Counted from the first letter of the stretch, positions 1 to 8,974 are shown. The stretch: 64,000 bases of DNA from Thermoplasma acidophilum DSM 1728 (GCF_000195915.1 NC_002578.1:310001-374000); one strand, 5' to 3'. Numbers and translations: made by a program. The notes: generated by a model not told the origin, from the letters alone.

Positions 1-1
1 T

Positions 2-1744
2 GTGAAAGATGCGGACCTGGTAATAGAGGCCGTTCCGGAAGTATTGGATATAAAGAAGAGTGTTTTCGACCAGCTGGACAAGAGCACAAAGGACAGCGCC
101 ATACTTGCCACAAACACATCCAACATCAGGCTCACAGAGATCGCGGAGGGAATAAAGAAAAAGGGCAAGGTTGTCGGCATGCACTTCTTCAACCCACCGG
201 TTGTGCTAAAGCTGGTTGAGGTCATAAGATCTCAGTACACTGAAGATGAAGTATTCGAAACGGTTTACGAATTCTCGAAGAGGATTGGAAAGACACCTAT
301 AAAGGTCTACAAGGACACCCCGGGTTTTGTGGTTAACAGGATAAACGCTCCGGAATCACTGTACTTTTGCCTGGTGATAGATAATAATCTGGCGAAGCCG
401 GAGGAGGTTGACAGATTCGCACGATCACAGGGACTGCCCATGGGACCGTACGAGCTTATGGACTACGTCGGCATAGATACCGTCTATCATTCTCTACAGT
501 ACTACGCAAAGGAGCTATCTCCAGATTATTCTAAGTGCCAAGTGTACACGAAGCTCTTCAATGAGAAGAAGCTTGGGCTGAAGACCGGCGAAGGTTTCTA
601 CAAATGGGTGAATGGTAAGGCGCAGATACCTGAGGCAAAGCCCACAAAGGCCGTGGAGCTTATGGACATCTTCGCTCTGGAGATAAACGAGGCGGTGAAG
701 ATAATAGAGGACGGTGTTGCCTCGCCCGATGATATAGAGACGGGTGTAAAGCTCGGAATGAACAGACCATTCGGCCCGATAACTGTGGCAAAGGGCTTAA
801 CCAATGCTGAGGTAAAGGCTAAGCTGGAGGCACTCTACCAGAAATTCAGCGTGGAGGTCTTCAAACCGGCGAAGTCCATAGCTGAGGGGAAGCTCAAGAC
901 GGTTATATCGATGCAGGTAGCGCTCTCCAAGGCCGAAGAGAAGAAGGAGGCAGCATCAGCATACATTTCATCCAGCGATCCAGTAATAATGGAGACGAAG
1001 GGCAGGATCGCCATACTTCGTATAAATAATACGAAGAATAATCTGATAAATGCAGCGGTAATGGATGGTCTCGAGAAGGCCCTTACGGATCTTTGGAACA
1101 ACCGTGAGATATCTGTTATCGTATTGACTGGAAATGGCCCGGTCTTCTCAGCTGGAGCACAGCTGGACTCGTTCTTCAGCAGCACCTTTGACTTCATGGA
1201 GTTCTCCAGGCGTGGAGAGCGTGTTTTTAAACTGCTAAGTGAGATACCGAAGGTTACAATAGCCGAGTTGAAGGGCTACACACTCGGCGGAGGATTCGAG
1301 ATGGCACTCGCCTGTGATATAAGGGTTGCCACCGAGGATGTGCAGATAGGGTTCCCAGAGGTTACACTTGGCCTTGTTCCCGGATGGGGTGGCACACAGA
1401 GGCTCTCACGTACAGCTGGACAGTCCAGAGCTGCTTACTATATACTCACAGGTGAGAGGTTCACAGGCAAAGAGGCTTATGAGATGGGCATCGTCGCGAA
1501 GATATTCAGCAAGGACACAATCGACTCGGAGACGCTGAACCTGGCTCAGAACATAGCTGATAAGGTTGCACCAATATCTGCTGCACTGGCTAAGAGGCTT
1601 GTTCTCAGGAGCACGAACACATCCCTGGATGATGGGCTGGAGATGGAAGCCATATCGATGGGCCTGCTCTACGGTACAGAGGATCTCAAGGAGGGCATCT
1701 CGGCATTCCTGGGTAAGAGAAAACCAAATTATCAGGGTAAATGA
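2..1744 (+). CDS. 3-hydroxyacyl-CoA dehydrogenase / enoyl-CoA hydratase fusion, 5' partial
   Basis: This bifunctional beta-oxidation enzyme hydrates enoyl-CoA and oxidises 3-hydroxyacyl-CoA with NAD. The reading frame is open at the window edge, so the NAD-binding glycine-rich strand lies upstream. The dehydrogenase part fills roughly residues 1-290 and keeps the catalytic HFFNPP segment and the helical C-terminal domain. The hydratase (crotonase) part fills about 325-580, with GGGFEMALACD and FPEVTLGLVPGWGGTQ carrying the two expected glutamates. Domain order is dehydrogenase then hydratase, the reverse of bacterial FadB but common in archaea. It converges on the acyl-CoA synthetase gene with no spacer at all. 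The family call is secure; chain-length preference cannot be read. Confidence 0.93.
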   Translation: MKDADLVIEAVPEVLDIKKSVFDQLDKSTKDSAILATNTSNIRLTEIAEGIKKKGKVVGMHFFNPPVVLKLVEVIRSQYTEDEVFETVYEFSKRIGKTPIKVYKDTPGFVVNRINAPESLYFCLVIDNNLAKPEEVDRFARSQGLPMGPYELMDYVGIDTVYHSLQYYAKELSPDYSKCQVYTKLFNEKKLGLKTGEGFYKWVNGKAQIPEAKPTKAVELMDIFALEINEAVKIIEDGVASPDDIETGVKLGMNRPFGPITVAKGLTNAEVKAKLEALYQKFSVEVFKPAKSIAEGKLKTVISMQVALSKAEEKKEAASAYISSSDPVIMETKGRIAILRINNTKNNLINAAVMDGLEKALTDLWNNREISVIVLTGNGPVFSAGAQLDSFFSSTFDFMEFSRRGERVFKLLSEIPKVTIAELKGYTLGGGFEMALACDIRVATEDVQIGFPEVTLGLVPGWGGTQRLSRTAGQSRAAYYILTGERFTGKEAYEMGIVAKIFSKDTIDSETLNLAQNIADKVAPISAALAKRLVLRSTNTSLDDGLEMEAISMGLLYGTEDLKEGISAFLGKRKPNYQGK

Positions 1745-3337
1745 TCATTTCTTGATCATTTCCCTCAGAACCTTTTTATCTATCTTTCCTGTGCTTGTTT
1801 TTGCGAATTCTTTTATATTTATGAAATCGTCCGGTATCCAGAACTTTGCTATCCTTCCGGCGTTTACCATCTCGATGAGATGCTTTCTTATCTCATCTGG
1901 CTTGGCCGTGCCGGTGTAGAACGCCACTGGCCTCTCTCCCCACTTTTCGTCAGGCCTTCCCACTACGGCGTTCTCGACAACGCCTGAGCATGAGCTTATG
2001 GCATCCTCAAGGACCAGCGATGGTATGAACTCTCCGCCCGATTTTACTGCATCCTTCTCCCTGTCAACGATGCGTATGTAGCCGTACTCATCCATCACCG
2101 CGAGATCACCGGTGTGCATCCAGTCGCCACGCCACAGAGCCTCTGTCCCTTCTTTGTTCTTCACGTAAACGCTGGTGAGCCATGGAGCCCGAACAACGAT
2201 CTCGCCTATAGTCTTCTCATCCTTGGGCACATCGTTCATCTTGTCATCTACGACCCTGAGCTGCACCAGGGGTATCGGAATCCCGGTTTTGAGCCTGAAT
2301 TTTTTCTTCTCGGATTCTGGCATCGCTTTTACCCTCTCGTTGTACGTCGCAAGCGTGAGTATCGGAGCGGTCTCAGACAATCCGTATCCCGATATGGCAG
2401 TTATTCCGAGCTTCTCAGCCGCGTTTGCTAAGCCTTCTGGCAGGGCTCCGCCTCCGACTATCGCCTTTATTCCGCGTCCTGCGATCTTCTTCACATTCGG
2501 ATTTGTAACTATGAGATACAGTATCGAAGGGACCATAGCTATTACGCTTACGTTGTATTTATCGATGAGATCGATTATGTGATCAAAGTCGTACCTGCCA
2601 GGAAGCACGTAGCGTCTACCTGACATTATGCTCATGTATGGTACACCCCAGGCATGCACATGGAACATCGGCACAAGCGGCATTATCACATCGCGAGACG
2701 TAAGGTTGATAGGATCGTCGGCGAGCGCCAGTCCGGATGATATGGAGTGCAGTACGATCTGCCTGTGCGTGAACTGCACCCCTTTTGGTATGCCTGTCGT
2801 TCCAGATGTATAGAACGTGGTTGCTAGATCGTTCTCTGACAGCTGGGGTAGTTCTATGTCAGAATAGGATTCCTTCATCAGATCATCGTACACATATTTT
2901 GGTGACAGGGAGTCCGGAATCTGCCCTGTCTCGGAGTAGACGATCCATCCCTTTATGAAGTAGAAAGCTTCTCTGTTCTTCGATAGTATCGGTACAAACT
3001 CATCCCTCACTATCACGTACTTATCCTCAGCATGATCCATTGTATAGTATATGAGATCCTGCGGGTAACGGACGTTCACTGTATGGAGAACTGCATCGAC
3101 CATTGGAACGGCGAAGTAGGCCTCTAGATATACGTAAGTGTCCCAGTCTATAACGGCAACTCTATCGCCCTTCTTTACGCCGATTGATATCAGAGCTTTG
3201 GCAAGTGTGTTCACCCTTTTGGAGAAATCTTTGAAGGTGAACTCCCTTTTGCCGGTGTAGTTTATTATCTGATCAGGGTTGGATGACACTCCACTCTGCA
3301 ACAGCTTATCTATGGTCAACTCATATTTGTATTCCAT
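1745..3337 (-). CDS. AMP-forming acyl-CoA synthetase (fatty-acid--CoA ligase family)
   Basis: This enzyme activates a carboxylic acid to its acyl-CoA through an acyl-adenylate. At 530 residues it has the full ANL-superfamily length. The phosphate-binding motif TSGTTGIPKG lies near residue 178, the YGLSETAP adenine motif near 318, and the C-terminal catalytic lysine in STGKID near 517. Its neighbours are beta-oxidation enzymes, so it probably feeds fatty acids into that pathway. A TATA-like AT-rich stretch on the minus strand around 3345-3360 puts the transcript start close to the ATG. Substrate length is unknown; medium- or long-chain acids are the best guess. Confidence 0.92.
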   Translation of the reverse strand: MEYKYELTIDKLLQSGVSSNPDQIINYTGKREFTFKDFSKRVNTLAKALISIGVKKGDRVAVIDWDTYVYLEAYFAVPMVDAVLHTVNVRYPQDLIYYTMDHAEDKYVIVRDEFVPILSKNREAFYFIKGWIVYSETGQIPDSLSPKYVYDDLMKESYSDIELPQLSENDLATTFYTSGTTGIPKGVQFTHRQIVLHSISSGLALADDPINLTSRDVIMPLVPMFHVHAWGVPYMSIMSGRRYVLPGRYDFDHIIDLIDKYNVSVIAMVPSILYLIVTNPNVKKIAGRGIKAIVGGGALPEGLANAAEKLGITAISGYGLSETAPILTLATYNERVKAMPESEKKKFRLKTGIPIPLVQLRVVDDKMNDVPKDEKTIGEIVVRAPWLTSVYVKNKEGTEALWRGDWMHTGDLAVMDEYGYIRIVDREKDAVKSGGEFIPSLVLEDAISSCSGVVENAVVGRPDEKWGERPVAFYTGTAKPDEIRKHLIEMVNAGRIAKFWIPDDFINIKEFAKTSTGKIDKKVLREMIKK

Positions 3338-3490
3338 ATCTTTATATTGTTTATATCCATAATATATTTTCTGTGGGCGAATGTAGGAAAGATAAACCTC
3401 TTAGGGATTAAAAAATTAAATATTTTATTTTGCAGAGCCTATTGAGAAGCATGATCATAAACTTTTATCCCTTATGGAAATACAGGTTGG

Positions 3491-3889
3491 ATGTTTGATG
3501 GAGAAGACCTGAAGAAGATTTTCGCAATGGATGGCTTCCTTCGAAATATAGAGTTCGAAGTGTCGTATATTTCCGAAGGTTCAATAGAAATAAAGGTCCC
3601 GCTGAAGGAAAATCTGATGCGTGTGGGCGATATAATGAACGGCGGCGCAATAATGGCGATCTCCGATGCGATCGGAGGTCTCACAGTAATGACGTATGGA
3701 TCCGTCATAAATCAGGTCACCGTGAATTTCAACACCGAATTCATAAGGCCAATCGGTACTGGCCCGGTAATATTCAGAAGCAGCATGGTCAGGATAGGAA
3801 AGAACATTGCCTATGTGGATGTTGCTGCCATAGATGGAAATGGCCAGCTGTGTTCAAAATCCATGGGAACATATTATATCTACAGATAA
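3491..3889 (+). CDS. PaaI-like hotdog-fold thioesterase
   Basis: This 132-residue single-domain protein resembles the PaaI/YdiI group of acyl-CoA thioesterases. The segment GDIMNGGAIMAISDAIGGLT (about residues 46-65) is the hotdog helix with the usual small residues and acidic residue, followed by beta strands such as VTVNFNTEFIRPI. It probably hydrolyses an acyl- or aryl-CoA to recycle CoA, which suits its place among beta-oxidation genes. A TATA-like element (TTTTAT, 3463-3468) sits about 25 nt before the ATG, so the gene is probably transcribed alone and without a leader. Confidence 0.85.
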   Translation: MFDGEDLKKIFAMDGFLRNIEFEVSYISEGSIEIKVPLKENLMRVGDIMNGGAIMAISDAIGGLTVMTYGSVINQVTVNFNTEFIRPIGTGPVIFRSSMVRIGKNIAYVDVAAIDGNGQLCSKSMGTYYIYR

Positions 3890-4191
3890 AGCAAGTTTGA
3901 TCGATTTATTGTTGATTCATATGTTGGCTAGCAATACGAAGATGTAAGATATAGCAGTCTGGATCGGAGATGATATTGCCTGAAATACTGTTTTTGCTAT
4001 ATGGGTGATATCAGCATCTAGGCAGTTCTAAATTTTTCGTTCCTTCATGATCGGAAGCATTTGAGGTTTTAGTCCTTTCCAGTATTTCGAATGATTAAGG
4101 GTGCAAAGTTTTTAGTTGCGAAGAATCTAAGGAAATCTTCTTGTAATTAGGAAAAAATGCAATAAAAATCAACTAAGTAAAAAAATAGAGT
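3890..4191. other. 302-bp gene-free spacer
   Basis: This AT-rich spacer separates the hotdog gene from the 3' end of the acyl-CoA dehydrogenase pair. Neither strand has a supportable reading frame. Short open minus-strand stretches interrupted by stops could be remnants of a lost gene, but no family was recognised. T-rich and A-rich runs near 4140-4190 may serve termination. Confidence 0.5.
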
Positions 4192-5205
4192 TTAAATTAT
4201 TCCGCCCTTCTCACCCAGCACAGCCTGAGATATGACGCTGTTCTCCCAGGAATCTTCTCCGAAATACACAGCCATGGCCATGGCATCCCTGTAATACTTC
4301 TCTATCCCGAAGTCATGGATGTATCCATAACCGCCATGTATCTGCAGCGAACTCCTGCTGGCTGTCAGCGCTATCTCCCTTGCCTTGATCTTGCACAAAG
4401 CCTTTGCGTATTCACTCTGATTTCCATATAGGTAGAAGCGAATAAGATCTATCTCAGTCTTGGCACTCACTATCTCATCAAATATTGGCGTGTAGTCCTT
4501 CAGCGGGCGATCAAAGGCATTTCTCACTTTTGAATAGTCTGCGGCCTTTATCATTGTGCCATCCGCTATACCTAGAAATATTGCTGCTACCTCTCCGTCT
4601 GAGTTCTTCAGCTCCATCCTCAGTTTCTCCTCAGAACCGACCTTTTCGTATGTGGAGGAATCAAAATCAACATCCGAGAGATCCATGCCCCGCAGCCCGA
4701 GATGGCTTTTGCTTACGGCATGCATTCCCGAATCTATGGCATAGATACTGCTTCCATCGCTGGCAATGATGGAGGATGCCGTTCCGTTTATGACATTCGT
4801 GATCTTCCCTGTGAGCTTGCCGCCGGTGACCGTGAGCGCCGCAGATTTGCCTCTCAGATAGTATGGGGATAGATCAACTGTGACATCGATACTTCCGGAC
4901 AAGATGTTGGCCTTCTTATCGCTGTCAGGATTCAGCTTAAGATAGAGGTTCGTTAGAAATATCCACATTGAAACTGATGGTGAGGCCTTTGCTGTTTCCT
5001 CCAGAATTATCATGTATCCGTTCTCATCCAGCCCGGCGCCTCCCTTCTCTGCTGGAAGCGTTGCCCCTATGAAACCCTGCCCGGCGATCTTTTCCTTTAG
5101 CGAACGCTGAATTCCGTTGATCTCTATGTCCTTCGATACAGGTTCGATCTCCTTTGCAGCGAATTCTTTCACCGTATTTCTCAGTATTTCGTACTCCTCC
5201 ATCAT
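4192..5205 (-). CDS. Divergent acyl-CoA dehydrogenase-like protein, probably without its own active site
   Basis: This 337-residue protein has the acyl-CoA dehydrogenase fold but is shorter than the usual 370-390. The N-terminal helical domain is clear, and the C-terminal domain keeps SLQIHGGYGYIHDFGIEKYY (about 286-305). The mid-domain flavin/substrate loop (xxTEPGxGSD in relatives) is not recognisable, being replaced by VDLSPYYLRGK near 110-120. At the position of the catalytic glutamate of the C-terminal clade the sequence reads YFG (F315). Its gene overlaps the end of the upstream, fully motif-bearing dehydrogenase gene in an ATGATG, which implies translational coupling. A heteromeric partner role is inferred, not shown. 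Start could be either of the two ATGs at 5205 or 5202. Confidence 0.85.
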   Translation of the reverse strand: MMEEYEILRNTVKEFAAKEIEPVSKDIEINGIQRSLKEKIAGQGFIGATLPAEKGGAGLDENGYMIILEETAKASPSVSMWIFLTNLYLKLNPDSDKKANILSGSIDVTVDLSPYYLRGKSAALTVTGGKLTGKITNVINGTASSIIASDGSSIYAIDSGMHAVSKSHLGLRGMDLSDVDFDSSTYEKVGSEEKLRMELKNSDGEVAAIFLGIADGTMIKAADYSKVRNAFDRPLKDYTPIFDEIVSAKTEIDLIRFYLYGNQSEYAKALCKIKAREIALTASRSSLQIHGGYGYIHDFGIEKYYRDAMAMAVYFGEDSWENSVISQAVLGEKGGII

Positions 5206-6311
5206 TGGCTATCACCCACCTTCAACATCCTCGCGATGACAAGTTTTTCAATCTCGCTGGTACCTTCCCATATCTCCATGATCTTTGCGTCCCTGAACGA
5301 TCTTTCTATGTTGGACGAGAGGCCATCTATACCCGTTATCTCCATTGCCTTTCTTGATACGTAAACTGCAGTTTCAGCTGCGTATGCCTTTGCCATGCTG
5401 GTCACGGCTGGGTTTGGATTGAAGTTGAATATGAAGGACGCCGCCTCATAGGTCAGCAGCTTCGCAGCTTCTATGCGTGTCGCCATGTCAGCAATAGCGA
5501 ACTGGACACGTTCTGGCTGGGACGTTATCGGGCCATCTTTCTGGAGTATGCCAACGGCTCTTTCAAGGATGCCCTCCGCTATGCCTAGGGCCTGTGCCGC
5601 AACGTAGGCCCTGCTTATATCGAAGAAAGTCATTATGTAATAGAAGCCCCTGCCTGGCTCGCCGACTAAATTTTCAGCAGGTACCTTAACATTTTCAAGC
5701 GTCAGTTCTGCGGTGTCCGTTGCCCTTACGCCCAGCTTCCCATGTATCTTGTTAGATTTGAAACCATCGAAGTTCCTCTCCACTATGAATACGCTCATGC
5801 CCTGGTGTTTCTTCTTTTCCACGGATGTTCTTGCCAGAAGCACGAAGAAGTCTGCTATATCTCCGTTTGTTATGAACATCTTCGATCCGTTCAGTACGTA
5901 GTGATCCCCTTCCTTGACTGCTGTTGTCTTTATGTTTGCAACATCACTCCCACCACCTGGCTCCGTCACGGCAAGCCCCATCTTGGCTTGCCCTGAAAAA
6001 ACCTTGCTCAGATACTTCTTCTTCTGGTCATCGTTTCCGAAGAGGGCTATAACTTCGTTTCCAAAAAAAGGTACGAGCATTGATATGCCCATTCCAGCAT
6101 CGTATTTGCAGAACGTCTCCGTTGCAACAAGTATGTTCCAGGGATTCGAGTAATCGAAGACGCCCTCGCTGATCATCCTCCTTACGACCTCTTCAGGGTA
6201 TTTCTCCTGGAGATCGTACTTGGATGCAGCCTCTTCCGTGAATTCCCTCCGCGCAAACTCCTCTACCTTCTTCCTGAACTCCTTCTGAGCCTCATCAAAT
6301 TCGAAATTCAT
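5202..6311 (-). CDS. Acyl-CoA dehydrogenase
   Basis: This FAD enzyme oxidises acyl-CoA to trans-2-enoyl-CoA and passes electrons to an electron-transfer flavoprotein. At 369 residues it has normal length. It carries the flavin loop TEPGGGSD, the C-terminal IHG/ITG-type segment and the catalytic glutamate in IWEGTSEIE (about E349). The frame is open for 28 more codons upstream, but those overlap the thiolase end, so the ATG at 6311, two bases after the thiolase stop, is chosen. It belongs to a minus-strand operon: thiolase, this gene, divergent dehydrogenase. The likely electron acceptor is the fixAB-encoded flavoprotein at 38-40 kb. Confidence 0.92.
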   Translation of the reverse strand: MNFEFDEAQKEFRKKVEEFARREFTEEAASKYDLQEKYPEEVVRRMISEGVFDYSNPWNILVATETFCKYDAGMGISMLVPFFGNEVIALFGNDDQKKKYLSKVFSGQAKMGLAVTEPGGGSDVANIKTTAVKEGDHYVLNGSKMFITNGDIADFFVLLARTSVEKKKHQGMSVFIVERNFDGFKSNKIHGKLGVRATDTAELTLENVKVPAENLVGEPGRGFYYIMTFFDISRAYVAAQALGIAEGILERAVGILQKDGPITSQPERVQFAIADMATRIEAAKLLTYEAASFIFNFNPNPAVTSMAKAYAAETAVYVSRKAMEITGIDGLSSNIERSFRDAKIMEIWEGTSEIEKLVIARMLKVGDSQ

Positions 6312-6312
6312 A

Positions 6313-7503
6313 TCAATACCTCTCAAACACAACGGAATAGCCCTGGCCTCCTCCCACACAGAGCGTGGCCACACCGTAATCCTTCTTCTTCTCATTCATT
6401 ATGCGTGCAAGCGTACCAGCTATCCTTGCACCTGTGGCTCCAAGAGGATGGCCTATTGCAATGGCCCCGCCATGAACGTTGACACGATCCTCCTCAATGC
6501 CAAGCTCCTTCATGGCGTTGAGGACCACAACGGCGAAAGCTTCGTTTATCTCCCACAGGTCTATATCCGACACATCCATCTTTGCCTTCGCCAGTGCATT
6601 CTTCGTAGCAGGTACTGGGCCTTCACCCATTATTGAAGGATCGACGCCTGCCCAGCCAAAGGAAACGATGCGTGCCATTGGTTTCAATCCGTATTCCTTG
6701 ACCTTCTTCTCCGACATCAGAAGCGTAAGCGATGCACCAGCATTCAGTGGCGAGGAATTTCCCGCAGTGATTACGCCATCATCCTTGAACGCAGGTTTCA
6801 GCTTCTTCATGTCTTCCAGCGATGTGTTCTTCCTTATGCTCTGGTCAGTATCAATAACCTTTTCCTCGCCGTTTATCTCAACCTCAACTGGTACGATCTC
6901 TCCCTTGAAGTATCCATCGTCCAAAGCCTTTGAAGCAAGCTGATGGCTTCTCAGGGAGTATCTGTCCATTTCATCTCTAGTGATGCCTCTCAGTGCAGCC
7001 AGTTTTTCCGCCGTCAAACCCATGGAGTATCCCGTATTCATGTCCCAGTGCATGTATTCCGGTCTCACCATAAGCTTTATATTGGGCTTTAAGAATGGGC
7101 TGTTTCCCATTGGAACGTGCGTCATGTGTTCGTAGCCACCTGCCATAACTATATCGGAGTTGCCCGTCATTATCTCCATGGCACCGATGGTTATTGCGTT
7201 AAGAGAGGAAGAGCATGCCCTGTCAAGTGCCATTCCAGGGACGTTTTCTGGAAGATTTGCCAGGAGTATAGGGTGCCTTCCACCATAAGTCCAGTTCTCG
7301 TCCATCTGCAGGGCACAGCCTGTTATCACATCATTTATCTCCTCTGGCTTTATTCCTGTCTCATCTATAACGACGTTTATCAGCTTTGCCATGGCTTCAT
7401 CCATCCGGATAGAGTTGAACACGTCCCTCTCTGGATCGTTCGGCCTAGATCTGGAAAACGCCGTCCTTTTGAAGTCAACGAGATATACTTTTTCGCTGTT
7501 CAT
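6313..7503 (-). CDS. Acetyl-CoA C-acyltransferase (thiolase)
   Basis: This enzyme catalyses the last step of beta-oxidation, cleaving 3-ketoacyl-CoA with CoA. It has 396 residues, typical of the family. The nucleophilic cysteine lies in DRACSSSLNA (C97), the catalytic histidine in AIGHPLGATG, and the second cysteine in CVGGGQG near the C terminus. It leads a three-gene operon with two acyl-CoA dehydrogenase genes one base or less apart. A minus-strand TATA-like run (7534-7546) implies a short leader. Unlike the thiolase-like gene at 63.2 kb, all catalytic residues are present. A biosynthetic acetoacetyl-CoA role is possible, but the neighbours favour degradation. Confidence 0.93.
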   Translation of the reverse strand: MNSEKVYLVDFKRTAFSRSRPNDPERDVFNSIRMDEAMAKLINVVIDETGIKPEEINDVITGCALQMDENWTYGGRHPILLANLPENVPGMALDRACSSSLNAITIGAMEIMTGNSDIVMAGGYEHMTHVPMGNSPFLKPNIKLMVRPEYMHWDMNTGYSMGLTAEKLAALRGITRDEMDRYSLRSHQLASKALDDGYFKGEIVPVEVEINGEEKVIDTDQSIRKNTSLEDMKKLKPAFKDDGVITAGNSSPLNAGASLTLLMSEKKVKEYGLKPMARIVSFGWAGVDPSIMGEGPVPATKNALAKAKMDVSDIDLWEINEAFAVVVLNAMKELGIEEDRVNVHGGAIAIGHPLGATGARIAGTLARIMNEKKKDYGVATLCVGGGQGYSVVFERY

Positions 7504-7589
7504 TTCACATCGATATGAATAAGTTGAAGAACTGATATAAATTTATTCTGACAATATTTATATTTATTCATAATGACATAGAAAAATAA

Positions 7590-7600
7590 TTATATATATC
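7590..7600 (+). promoter_or_regulatory. TATA box upstream of a possible micro-ORF
   Basis: The sequence TTATATATATC is centred about 28 nt before an ATG at 7623. The spacing is right for leaderless transcription. It could also be a distal promoter for the DEAD-box helicase gene. Confidence 0.45.
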
Positions 7601-7622
7601 AGCTTCTGCAAGGCTATTTTAC

Positions 7623-7730
7623 ATGGATCACATCGAACGGATCTGGCATATCGAAGATAAGATTAGGACAAAGGTCATATATATGTTCATGATACTAGCA
7701 AAGCTGAAAGTGCGCAAATGGGATGTTTAA
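7623..7730 (+). CDS. Possible 35-residue micro-protein
   Basis: This short frame runs from an ATG well spaced from a strong TATA box to a TAA at 7728. The product would be basic, with a central hydrophobic patch (IYMFMILAKL). No family is recognised. A short stem-loop and a T-run follow at 7752-7786. It could instead be an untranslated leader or a regulatory transcript of the helicase downstream. Support is only positional. Confidence 0.25.
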   Translation: MDHIERIWHIEDKIRTKVIYMFMILAKLKVRKWDV

Positions 7731-7751
7731 AAATTCAGCATCATGGTTGAG

Positions 7752-7786
7752 GCCTTCTTTTCATTGAAGGCGGTTGGTGTTGCTTT
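7752..7786 (+). promoter_or_regulatory. Stem-loop and T-run before the helicase gene
   Basis: GCCTTC (7752-7757) and GAAGGC (7766-7771) form a 6-bp stem with an 8-nt loop, followed by a T-run at 7782-7786. This could end the micro-ORF transcript or affect helicase expression. Confidence 0.35.
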
Positions 7787-7833
7787 TTATGAATTTATCA
7801 TTCGCGGGCTTTAGTCGAATGGTTGGAATAAGT

Positions 7834-8940
7834 ATGTCGAAATTCGAAGAATGCAATATAAAGGAAGATCTGAAATCGGATCTCAAGAGGATGGGTTTTG
7901 TTGATATGACGGCTGTGCAGGAAAGAACAATTGAACCTGCACTCGCAGGCAGGGATCTTATAATAAGATCCAAGACGGGATCTGGAAAAACGGCAGCCTA
8001 TCTTGTGCCTATAATAAATAATATATCCCTGGGAAGGAAACCCAGTGCACTGATCGTGCTTCCAACGAGGGAGCTGGCATTGCAGGTCCATGGAGTTGCA
8101 GAAAAGCTTGGACATAGCTCTAGAATAAGATCCACTGTCATATACGGTGGCGCCTCAATGTCAAGGCAGATTGAACTGCTGGATCGTGGGACAGATATAA
8201 TAGTTGGCACCCCAGGCAGGATACTGGATCTGCATGAAAGAGGCTTTTTGAATCTTTCTGCGGTAAAGTACTTCGTTCTGGATGAAGCCGATGTCATGCT
8301 TGACATGGGTTTTATCGATGATATAAAGAGAATGATGTCCCTGCTGAGAGAGGACAAGCAGACGTTCATCCTCTCGGCAACCATGCCGGAGGAGATCATA
8401 GATATGGCAAACGACTTCATGCGAGATCCGGAGACTATAATAGTGGGATCGGATGAGGTCACGGTCAAGGAAATATACCACTACTATGCAATATCAAAGA
8501 GAAACAGGAAACTTCATGTGCTGCAGACGTACCTTAAAACCTACGGCCCGCAGAAGACCATCATATTCTCCAGGACAAAGGTCGGCACGAAGATGGTCTG
8601 TGATTTTCTCCTGAACATGGGATACAACGCCGTCATGATAAACGGAGATATGAGCCAGAGCCAGAGGGAAAGGGCAATGTACCTTTTCAGGAACAGAGCG
8701 GACTATCTGGTTGCCACGAACGTTGCGGCCCGTGGCATAGATATAAGGGATGTTACGGACATAATCAACTTCGATCTGCCTGACGATCCAAAGGTGTATG
8801 TGCACAGGGTCGGAAGGACAGCACGTCTCGGATCTGAGGGAAGGGCCTTCAGCATAGTGGAGGAGGGCCAGAGAGACGCAGTGTACCAGATTGAACATAT
8901 GGCCCGCGTTAGCCTGAAGCAGATAAAGCTCCAGGAATAA
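7834..8940 (+). CDS. DEAD-box ATP-dependent RNA helicase
   Basis: This 368-residue minimal DEAD-box helicase core unwinds short RNA duplexes at the cost of ATP. All motifs are present in order: Q motif, GSGKT (motif I), PTREL (Ia), VLDEAD (II), LSATMP (III), and the HRVGRTAR motif VI. There is no RNA-binding extension after the second RecA domain. The frame is open 20 codons further upstream, but the family starts at the segment MSKFEECNI, so ATG 7834 is preferred. The gene stands alone between a stem-loop region and a T8 tract. Likely roles are mRNA or ribosome remodelling. Confidence 0.93.
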   Translation: MSKFEECNIKEDLKSDLKRMGFVDMTAVQERTIEPALAGRDLIIRSKTGSGKTAAYLVPIINNISLGRKPSALIVLPTRELALQVHGVAEKLGHSSRIRSTVIYGGASMSRQIELLDRGTDIIVGTPGRILDLHERGFLNLSAVKYFVLDEADVMLDMGFIDDIKRMMSLLREDKQTFILSATMPEEIIDMANDFMRDPETIIVGSDEVTVKEIYHYYAISKRNRKLHVLQTYLKTYGPQKTIIFSRTKVGTKMVCDFLLNMGYNAVMINGDMSQSQRERAMYLFRNRADYLVATNVAARGIDIRDVTDIINFDLPDDPKVYVHRVGRTARLGSEGRAFSIVEEGQRDAVYQIEHMARVSLKQIKLQE

Positions 8941-8942
8941 GC

Positions 8943-8950
8943 TTTTTTTT
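8943..8950 (+). terminator. T8 terminator
   Basis: A run of eight T residues begins three bases after the helicase stop codon. This is the usual form of an archaeal intrinsic terminator. Confidence 0.6.
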
Positions 8951-8974
8951 GAAAAACATACTATTAATGTTAGT

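Noticed and set aside
3890-4191. Possible transposase or gene remnant in the spacer after the hotdog gene
   Set aside because: Open stretches on the minus strand are short and broken by stops, and no family could be named.
6312-6395. N-terminal extension of the acyl-CoA dehydrogenase
   Set aside because: It lies inside the thiolase coding end, is very basic and unlike the family. ATG 6311 gives the normal N terminus.
7752-7771. Stem-loop as part of a known riboswitch
   Set aside because: It is a single short stem with no conserved riboswitch core.
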